11,098 bases of DNA from Egerieenecus merdigallinarum (lineage in GTDB: Bacteria; Bacillota; Clostridia; Christensenellales; Aristaeellaceae): positions 1 through 11,098 of the forward strand of contig DVHS01000068.1 in the NCBI GenBank assembly GCA_018711985.1, given 5' to 3'. Below, one piece after another: positions 6,233 to 11,098 of the stretch; within the stretch, counting starts at the first letter, position 1; each line of letters opens with the position of its first letter. Both the position numbers and the translations under genes were made by a program. Below the pieces are notes generated by a model. It saw nothing but the letters and a program-made list of their open reading frames with translations, made no database searches and was not told the DNA's origin.

Positions 6233-6937
6233 ATGCGCTTGCAAAAGTATTTGGCCCAGAGCGGCGTAGCGTCTCGACGCGCGGCGGAAAAGCTGATTGC
6301 CGAAGGCCATGTGACGGTCAACGGGGAGAAAATCACCCAGATGGGCGTACAGGTGGAGGAAACGGACCGCGTAGCGGTGGATGGCAAGGTCGTCCATTTG
6401 GAAGAGGAAAAGCATTATCTGCTTTACTATAAACCCATCGGTGAGGTAACCACCGTACAGGACCCGGAAGGCCGCCCCACAGTGCTGGACAAGTTCCGGG
6501 ACTATCCTGTTCGCCTGGTACCAGCAGGACGGCTGGACTTTGATAGCGAAGGTCTGCTGCTGCTTACCAATGATGGGGACGTGATCCAACGGGTGTTGCA
6601 TCCCAGCCATGAGGTGGAAAAAAGCTATCTTACCAGGGTTAGCAATCACCTTACCCCCGAGGAGCTGCATCGCCTGAAGTCCGGTGTATTGCTGGATGGC
6701 CGCATGACCTCACCAGCACGCTTGCGTGTCATCAAGGAAGAGACCTTCTCCACCACGGTATTGGTAAGCATTCATGAGGGGCGAAACCGTCAGGTACGCC
6801 GCATGTTTGAAGCTGTGGGTCATCAAGTGGTGGCATTGAAACGGGTTCGTTTTGGTCCCCTACAGCTGGGGGATCTTCGGCGGGGCTGCTGGCGCTATCT
6901 CACGGATGAAGAAGTACAGCGGTTAAAGGAGCTATAA
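6233..6937 (+). CDS. rluB: RluB/RsuA-family pseudouridine synthase
   Basis: This 234-residue enzyme should isomerise a specific uridine in ribosomal RNA to pseudouridine. It starts with an S4-like RNA-binding domain (RLQKYLAQSGVASRRAAEKLI, positions 2-22, through to about 48). The catalytic domain contains YKPIGEVTT (66-74) and the signature GRLDFDSEGLLLLTNDG (99-115), in which D102 is the catalytic aspartate. Later come KSYLTRV and EGRNRQVRRMFEAVGH, both typical of the RsuA/RluB/E/F group. Within that group RluB (23S rRNA, equivalent of E. coli U2605) is the usual assignment in clostridial clusters next to dac/ytfJ genes, but RsuA-type specificity is not excluded. The ATG follows the acetyltransferase stop by 4 nt, with AGAGG just upstream. 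Confidence 0.88.
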   Translation: MRLQKYLAQSGVASRRAAEKLIAEGHVTVNGEKITQMGVQVEETDRVAVDGKVVHLEEEKHYLLYYKPIGEVTTVQDPEGRPTVLDKFRDYPVRLVPAGRLDFDSEGLLLLTNDGDVIQRVLHPSHEVEKSYLTRVSNHLTPEELHRLKSGVLLDGRMTSPARLRVIKEETFSTTVLVSIHEGRNRQVRRMFEAVGHQVVALKRVRFGPLQLGDLRRGCWRYLTDEEVQRLKEL

Positions 6938-6939
6938 GC

Positions 6940-7509
6940 ATGAGCTTTCTGTTGCGCAGTGCCCGCTATCTGGCGCAGGATGCCCTGCGCCAGTCCCTTC
7001 AGCCCGGGGCACATGTGGTGGATGCCACCATGGGTAATGGCCACGACACCTGCTTCCTGGCAGAGCTGGTGGGGGAGAGCGGACAGGTTATCGCCTTTGA
7101 CCTGCAGGCGGATGCGGTGGAGAGAACGCGTCAGCTTCTGGAAAGCAAGGGACTGATGGAACGGTGTGTTCTCTACTGCCTGGGGCATGAACATATGCAG
7201 GAGGTTGTGCATGAGCCGCTGGATGCGGTGATGTTTAATTTAGGGTGGCTTCCGGGTGGCGATAAATCCATTACTACCCATTGGGAAACCACCAGGCAAG
7301 CGGTAGATGCCGCACTCCATCTGCTTCGCCCGGAGGGGCTGCTTACCCTATGCGCTTATCCTGGTCACCCCGCTGGGGATGAAGAACGCGCATGCCTAAC
7401 GGCCTATTTTGCTTCCCTGCGTCCGCAGGCATTCAATGTTCTGCATCAAAAATTCCTCAATGCCGGTCCCGGTGCGCCAGAGTGCTTCCTGGTGCAAAAG
7501 CAGGCATAG
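6940..7509 (+). CDS. mnmM: tRNA mnm5U-forming methyltransferase MnmM (YtqB)
   Basis: A 189-residue class I SAM-dependent methyltransferase. Motif I is DATMGNGHDT (28-37), the acidic end of strand 2 is FDLQ (53-56), and the family signature is NLGWLPGGDKSITT (100-113), followed by GHPAGDEE (142-149). These match B. subtilis YtqB, since identified as MnmM, which methylates nm5U to mnm5U at the wobble position 34 of certain tRNAs. Length and domain order are normal. AGGAG (6927-6931) lies 8 nt upstream of the ATG, and the gene follows rluB by 2 nt, so it is the last gene of the operon. A hairpin terminator follows at 7522-7552. Confidence 0.88.
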   Translation: MSFLLRSARYLAQDALRQSLQPGAHVVDATMGNGHDTCFLAELVGESGQVIAFDLQADAVERTRQLLESKGLMERCVLYCLGHEHMQEVVHEPLDAVMFNLGWLPGGDKSITTHWETTRQAVDAALHLLRPEGLLTLCAYPGHPAGDEERACLTAYFASLRPQAFNVLHQKFLNAGPGAPECFLVQKQA

Positions 7510-7521
7510 ATGATATGAAAC

Positions 7522-7552
7522 AAGCCCACGGTGCCTTTGCAACCGTGGGCTT
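7522..7552 (+). terminator. Hairpin terminator after mnmM
   Basis: An 11-bp perfect stem, AAGCCCACGGT (7522-7532) with ACCGTGGGCTT (7542-7552), encloses a 9-nt loop 13 nt after the mnmM stop. Only a short T stretch follows, so termination may be incomplete. The hairpin can also form on the opposite strand. Confidence 0.7.
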
Positions 7553-7607
7553 TCCCATATTCAAAAATATCTTCCGTTGCCCTCTGTAAATCTCTTGTGA
7601 AGCATAC

Positions 7608-7645
7608 AAAAAGGGAGGCAAGCCTGAAAGGCTTGCTTCCCTTTT
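7608..7645 (-). terminator. Rho-independent terminator of the rpsM-rplQ operon
   Basis: A 16-bp stem with one G-U wobble (7609-7624 with 7630-7645) and a 5-nt loop lies 17 nt beyond the rplQ stop. On the minus strand the stem is followed by TTTTTGTA, giving a normal U-tract. It is the end of the ribosomal-protein operon and faces the mnmM terminator. Confidence 0.85.
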
Positions 7646-7662
7646 GCCAATCCCTGACCGGA

Positions 7663-8175
7663 TTACACCAGCTCCAGAATCACCATTTCCGCAGCATCAC
7701 CGCGACGGGGTCCCAGCTTGTAAATGCGGGTATAGCCGCCGGAGCAATTCTTTTCCGCGTTGCGGGCTTTGTACTTGGGGCCGATTTCACGGAAGAGCTT
7801 CTCCACCACGGGATGCTTGTTGTCCTTGGTACGCTCCTTGTAATCCTTCTTGTTCTCGTCGGCCTTCTTCTGCTCCTTCAGGTCGTACAGGTACGCCATC
7901 ATCAGACGGCGGGCATGCAGCTTGGAGGGAGCGTCGTTCACAACTTCCAGGGTCATCAGCTGGCCCTTATCGTTGTGGGTTTGCTTGGTGGTCTGCACGT
8001 TGTTGTCGCATTCCTTGATCGCCAGGGTAATCATGCGATCGGCAATGCGGCGCACTTCCTTGGCCTTCGCCTCGGTGGTCTCAATGCGGCCGTACCAGAT
8101 GAGGTTGGTCACCTGATTACGCAGCAGCGCCTTGCGCTGATCGGCCGTGCGACCCAGCTTGCGTTGATGTGCCAT
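7663..8175 (-). CDS. rplQ: 50S ribosomal protein L17, with internal insertions
   Basis: The N-terminus (HRKLGRT-like QRKLGRTADQRKALLRN, residues 4-20), the IETTEAKAKEVR segment and the C-terminus GGYTRIYKLGPRRGDAAEMVILELV are typical L17, a large-subunit protein near the peptide exit region. The protein has 170 residues against about 120 in B. subtilis. The extra length sits in the middle: about 28 residues between MITLA and LHARR (roughly 53-83), and about 20 lysine-rich residues (EQKKADENKK..., about 100-119) before the VVEKLF segment. The frame is open and both ends are conserved, so these are true insertions. AGGAGG (8185-8190) precedes the ATG by 9 nt. It is the last gene of the operon. 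Confidence 0.96.
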   Translation of the reverse strand: MAHQRKLGRTADQRKALLRNQVTNLIWYGRIETTEAKAKEVRRIADRMITLAIKECDNNVQTTKQTHNDKGQLMTLEVVNDAPSKLHARRLMMAYLYDLKEQKKADENKKDYKERTKDNKHPVVEKLFREIGPKYKARNAEKNCSGGYTRIYKLGPRRGDAAEMVILELV

Positions 8176-8235
8176 GGGGATGTTCCTCCTTTACGGTCGG
8201 GGGAGGGAAATACCCAGCCCCGCTTCCGCTCCGTC

Positions 8236-9183
8236 TTATTCTTCGTTGGGACGCAGGCCGAGACCCAGCGCTTCCAGCTTCTGCTCGACCTCTTCCAGGC
8301 TCTTCCGGCCCAGATTGCGAACCTTCATCATGTCTTCCTGATTACGCTGCACCAGCTCGGCCACGCTGTTGATGCCGGCCCGCTTCAGGCAGTTGTACGC
8401 ACGCACCGACAGATCCAGCTCTTCGATGGTCATCTCGAGAACCTTTTCCTTCTTGTCGTCCTCGGGTTGCACCATGCTTACCGGCATTACCTGATCGGTC
8501 AGGCTCACAAACAGGGACAGATGCTCGCTGAGGATCTTCGCCGCGCCGCTGATGGCCTCATCGGGCATCAGCGTGCCATTGGTCCAAATCTCCAGCGTCA
8601 GTTTATCATAGTCCGTGATTTGCCCTACACGGGTATCCTCCACGGTGTAGTTCACCTTCCGGATGGGGGTGAAGATACTGTCCATGGGAATTACGCCAAT
8701 GGGCATGTTGGGATTCTTGTTCTTGTCCGCGCTTACATAACCGCGGCCCTTTTCCAGGATCAGCTGCATTTGCAGATGCGCGTCCTCGTTCAGGGTGGCG
8801 ATGTGCAGCTCGGGATTGATAATCTCCACCTCGTCATCCACATGGATGTCCGCGGCGGTAACCTCGCAGGGCCCCTGCGCGTCGATGGTAACCTGCTTGG
8901 GAGTGTCGCAGTACATCTTTGCTGCCAGGCACTTGAGGTTCAGGATCAGTTCAGTGACGTCCTCCTTCACGCCCGGTACAGTAGAGAACTCATGCTGCAC
9001 ACCCTCGATGTGCACAGAAGAGACCGCCACGCCAGGGAGGGAGGACAGCAGCACCCGGCGCAGGGAGTTGCCCAGGGTGTGGCCGAAGCCGCGCTCCAAG
9101 GGTTCCACAACAAACTTGCCGTAGCAGTTGTTCTGGCCAACTTCCACGCACTCGATGCGTGCCTTTTCGATTTCGACGATCAT
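8236..9183 (-). CDS. rpoA: RNA polymerase alpha subunit
   Basis: 315 residues, normal for bacteria. The N-terminal domain that dimerises and assembles beta and beta' includes GFGHTLGNSLRRVLLSSLPG (32-51). A linker (about 238-252) leads to the C-terminal domain, where VRAYNCLKRAGI (260-271) contains R261, equivalent to the UP-element-contacting R265 of E. coli, and LGRKSLEE (291-298). AGAGGAGGG just upstream of the ATG is a strong ribosome-binding site. It lies between rpsD and rplQ, the standard alpha-operon order. It was unaltered in every region I compared. Confidence 0.98.
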   Translation of the reverse strand: MIVEIEKARIECVEVGQNNCYGKFVVEPLERGFGHTLGNSLRRVLLSSLPGVAVSSVHIEGVQHEFSTVPGVKEDVTELILNLKCLAAKMYCDTPKQVTIDAQGPCEVTAADIHVDDEVEIINPELHIATLNEDAHLQMQLILEKGRGYVSADKNKNPNMPIGVIPMDSIFTPIRKVNYTVEDTRVGQITDYDKLTLEIWTNGTLMPDEAISGAAKILSEHLSLFVSLTDQVMPVSMVQPEDDKKEKVLEMTIEELDLSVRAYNCLKRAGINSVAELVQRNQEDMMKVRNLGRKSLEEVEQKLEALGLGLRPNEE

Positions 9184-9230
9184 TTCGTTTACCCTCCTCT
9201 AATGGTTCAAGCCTGAAGGGTAGCGTCTCC

Positions 9231-9259
9231 GGGAGAGCAGCCATAGGACTGCACCTCCC
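9231..9259 (-). other. Imperfect hairpin in the rpsD-rpoA spacer
   Basis: The 89-nt spacer between rpsD and rpoA contains arms GGGAG and GCAG (9231-9240) that can pair with CTGC and CTCCC (9249-9259), with small internal mismatches and an 8-nt loop. No T-tract follows. It may be an RNA-processing or stability element between the ribosomal and polymerase genes, or chance pairing. Confidence 0.25.
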
Positions 9260-9272
9260 AGGACACCCCTCA

Positions 9273-9869
9273 TTACCGGGAGTAGAACTCGACGATCATG
9301 TTCTCCTGCAGCTGCAGGTCGATATCCTCGCGGGCAGGCAGCGCATTCACGGTGCCGGTCAGGTTGGGAGCGTCAAAGGTCAGCCACTTGGGGGTCAGCA
9401 CAGAAGTGCCCTCCCGCAGCGCCTTGAACATTTCCTTCTCGGCGGAGGTGGGGCGCAGGGTAATCACGTCGCCAACCTTCACGGAATAGGAGGGGATGTC
9501 CACCTTCTTGCCGTTCACACGGATGTGACCGTGGCCCACCACCTGACGCGCCATGCGGCGGGTCTTAGCCAGGCCTAGACGGTACACCACGTTGTCCAGA
9601 CGCAGCTCCAGCAGCTGGAGCATGTTGTCGCCGGTGATGCCCTTCATGTTCGCGGCCTTCAGGTAGTAGCGGTGGAACTGCTTCTCCAGAATGCCGTAAA
9701 CAAACTTAACCTTCTGCTTTTCCTTCAGCTGCGCCCCGTACTCAGAAACCTTCTTACGACGGGTGCCGCCGGGATTACGGGTAGACTTCTTGTTGCTGTA
9801 GCCCATCACTGCCGGGGAAATATCGAAGCTCCGGCACTTGCGGGCGATCGGTTGCTTATTGACAGCCAT
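9273..9869 (-). CDS. rpsD: 30S ribosomal protein S4
   Basis: A 198-residue primary 16S rRNA-binding protein. The N-terminal region has a single-cysteine KCRSFDISPA segment instead of the four-cysteine zinc site, then SEYGAQLKEKQKVKFVYGILEKQF typical of S4. The S4 RNA-binding domain (about 92-155) contains LELRLDNVVYRLG and ARQVVGHGHIRVNGKKVD, and the protein ends in the usual IVEFYSR. It is inside the alpha operon, unlike B. subtilis where rpsD stands alone with its own S4-regulated leader. That makes S4 a natural candidate autoregulator for the leader upstream of rpsM. Confidence 0.97.
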   Translation of the reverse strand: MAVNKQPIARKCRSFDISPAVMGYSNKKSTRNPGGTRRKKVSEYGAQLKEKQKVKFVYGILEKQFHRYYLKAANMKGITGDNMLQLLELRLDNVVYRLGLAKTRRMARQVVGHGHIRVNGKKVDIPSYSVKVGDVITLRPTSAEKEMFKALREGTSVLTPKWLTFDAPNLTGTVNALPAREDIDLQLQENMIVEFYSR

Positions 9870-9893
9870 TGTATGTTGTCCTCCTTCAATACC

Positions 9894-10298
9894 TTACACG
9901 CGGCGGCGCTTGGGCGGACGGCAGCCATTGTGAGGAATGGGCGTCACGTCCTTGATCATGTTCACTTCCAGACCCGCAGCCTGCAGGGAGCGGATCGCGG
10001 CTTCACGTCCGGAGCCGGGGCCCTTTACATACACTTCCACGGTCTTCAGGCCGAACTCCATGGCCGCCTTGGCAGCGGTCTCGGCAGCCATCTGCGCCGC
10101 AAAGGGCGTGGACTTCTTGCTGCCACGGAATCCCAACCCGCCGGAAGAGGCCCAGGACAGGGCGTTGCCATTGGTGTCGGTGATGGTCACGATGGTGTTA
10201 TTGAAAGAAGAACGGATATGGGCGGCGCCGCGCTCCACGAGCTTCTTCTCACGGCGCTTGCGCGTTACCTTCTTGAGCTTTTGCTTGGTGGGTGCCAT
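9894..10298 (-). CDS. rpsK: 30S ribosomal protein S11
   Basis: 134 residues, platform protein of the small subunit. Conserved stretches are AHIRSSFNNTIVTITD (26-41), SSGGLGFRGSKKSTPFAAQ (51-69), VKGPGSGREAAIRSL (91-105) and the basic C-terminus PHNGCRPPKRRRV. It lies 24 nt upstream of rpsD and 49 nt downstream of rpsM. GGAGGGA just before the ATG is a good ribosome-binding site. Nothing is unusual. Confidence 0.97.
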   Translation of the reverse strand: MAPTKQKLKKVTRKRREKKLVERGAAHIRSSFNNTIVTITDTNGNALSWASSGGLGFRGSKKSTPFAAQMAAETAAKAAMEFGLKTVEVYVKGPGSGREAAIRSLQAAGLEVNMIKDVTPIPHNGCRPPKRRRV

Positions 10299-10347
10299 TT
10301 TTATCCCTCCGTGCCCTCATGGGGCGTATCATTGCGTCAGGCCGAAA

Positions 10348-10725
10348 TTACTTGGTGGCCTTCTTCTTGCCAGCAATGGTCTTCTTGGGACCCTTGCGGG
10401 TACGGGCATTCTGCTTGGTGTTCTGACCGCGCACCGGCAGTCCCCGGCGGTGACGTACGCCACGGTAGCAGCCGATTTCCATCAGCCGCTTTACGTTCAG
10501 GGAAACTTCCCGGCGCAGGTCGCCTTCCACCTTCAGGTGATGCTCGATGTAGTCACGCAGCTTGCTGATTTCAGTCTCGGAGAGATCCTTGATCCGGGTG
10601 TCGGGATTGATGCCGATCTCCGCAATCATCTTCTGAGAGGTCGTCAGGCCGATGCCGTAGATATAGGTCAGGCCGACTTCCACGCGTTTTTCTCTGGGCA
10701 GGTCGACGCCCGCAATGCGTGCCAT
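10348..10725 (-). CDS. rpsM: 30S ribosomal protein S13
   Basis: 125 residues, head protein of the small subunit that contacts tRNA and S19. It begins ARIAGVDLPREKRVEVGLTY and includes YIYGIG, a GCYRGVRHRRGLPVRGQ block (about 86-102) and a lysine-rich C-terminal tail. GGAGGTG (10736-10742 on the plus strand as its complement) precedes the ATG by about 10 nt. It is the first gene of this transcription unit: no rpmJ or infA frame is found upstream, although these are the usual neighbours in Bacillota. Confidence 0.97.
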   Translation of the reverse strand: MARIAGVDLPREKRVEVGLTYIYGIGLTTSQKMIAEIGINPDTRIKDLSETEISKLRDYIEHHLKVEGDLRREVSLNVKRLMEIGCYRGVRHRRGLPVRGQNTKQNARTRKGPKKTIAGKKKATK

Positions 10726-11007
10726 GTGTGTAATACACCTCCAAATTGTGCTTGCGGCCCATGCCGCGATGAAAGAAGCGGATTCTTCACATTCCTCCAG
10801 GCAACCCTACCAGGAAGAAGGCGCATTCGTCCGCAGCTTCGTGTCCCGCGAGGTGAATGCAGGCGGGACGGCACCACGCATCGCCGGAAGGCGCTGAGCG
10901 CAATGCCTGCCAAAAAATTTGAGAAGACTTATGGTTAACCGGTGGAACACATCCTTAGAGGAGGACATGCAGCCGCCCACCAGTCGAACCTACTCGGCAA
11001 CCATTAC
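10726..11007 (-). promoter_or_regulatory. Long structured leader upstream of rpsM
   Basis: About 275 nt separate the predicted transcription start (near 11001) from the rpsM ATG, with no convincing gene. Near the 5' end, GGTT (11002-10999) can pair with AACC (10936-10933) around a second helix ACTGGTGG (10984-10977) with CCACCGGT (10945-10938), and around ATGTCC (10968-10963) with GGATGT. A further perfect 7-bp inverted repeat GTCCCGC/GCGGGAC occupies 10843-10849 and 10863-10869. The apical part carries CCTCCT (10964-10959), which is complementary to the rpsM ribosome-binding site. The layout resembles a ribosomal-protein autoregulatory leader (S4 is the natural ligand), but I cannot assign it to a known class. 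Confidence 0.45.
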
Positions 11008-11036
11008 ATTTTAGCACGAAAGCAAGAAAATGTAAA
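11008..11036 (-). promoter_or_regulatory. Sigma-A-type promoter of the rpsM-rplQ operon
   Basis: On the minus strand TTTACA (11036-11031), a 17-base spacer and TAAAAT (11013-11008) give a near-consensus promoter in an AT-rich stretch. Transcription would begin near 11001. The 62 bases beyond it to the window edge are AT-rich and show no coding signal on either strand. Confidence 0.7.
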
Positions 11037-11098
11037 TATTTATTTGCCCCTTTTCAAACATTTTTTCGGGCTTTCGGGGAGATTTTTCGCGGGTTTCC

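Noticed and set aside
7531..9216. 561-codon plus-strand frame opposite rplQ and rpoA
   Set aside because: It is antisense to two essential, fully conserved genes and its His/Leu/Gly-rich product is typical of a reversed GC-rich gene.
10571..10913. Possible rpmJ or leader peptide frames upstream of rpsM
   Set aside because: The minus-strand frames lack the L36 start (MKVR) and its CxxC motif and show no conserved sequence.
9672..10938. Long plus-strand frames opposite rpsD, rpsK and rpsM
   Set aside because: These are antisense shadows of ribosomal-protein genes; no family or start signal supports them.
10981..11000. tRNA-like T-loop sequence GGTTCGA on the minus strand
   Set aside because: No matching acceptor stem, anticodon arm or CCA context can be built around it; it fits better as part of the rpsM leader fold.

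Overview
The window looks like chromosome of an endospore-forming member of the Clostridia (Bacillota). The base composition appears fairly GC-rich, and the genes include YtfJ, a SpoVT tail, a low-molecular-weight D-Ala-D-Ala carboxypeptidase, MnmM/YtqB and an S4 protein of the kind found in Clostridia. I cannot fix the order or genus; an uncultured gut Clostridia is a guess.

Layout. (1) 1-834, minus: a secreted protein with propeller-like sequence, whose 3' end lies outside the window. (2) 835-1176: a divergent intergenic region with a good minus-strand promoter and a weaker plus-strand one. (3) 1177-3342, plus: a large serine recombinase of about 567 residues that continues in frame, with no stop, into the last ~150 residues of the sporulation regulator SpoVT. 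The first ~30 residues of SpoVT, which hold most of its DNA-binding part, are missing. This looks like the right-hand junction of an element integrated inside spoVT, with the rest of the element and the spoVT 5' end lying to the left. (4) 3339-6937, plus: a host sporulation and cell-wall operon of DUF2953 protein, YtfJ, D-Ala-D-Ala carboxypeptidase, GNAT acetyltransferase and RluB-type pseudouridine synthase, followed by (5) mnmM/ytqB to 7509. The first joints are 4-bp ATGA overlaps, including the one between the SpoVT tail and the DUF2953 gene. (6) 7510-7662: two hairpin terminators between convergent operons. (7) 10725-7663, minus: the alpha operon rpsM-rpsK-rpsD-rpoA-rplQ, with its own strong promoter (11008-11036) and a leader of about 275 nt that looks structured. 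The usual upstream partners infA and rpmJ are not there. L17 is unusually long.

The most interesting point is the recombinase-SpoVT chimera. By analogy with the skin element in sigK and SPbeta in spsM of Bacillus subtilis, it may be a regulated gene interruption: excision during sporulation would rebuild spoVT. The way the recombinase reading frame crosses the attachment site would also give the enzyme a different C-terminus in the integrated and circular states. The excision part is inference; the in-frame fusion is seen directly.
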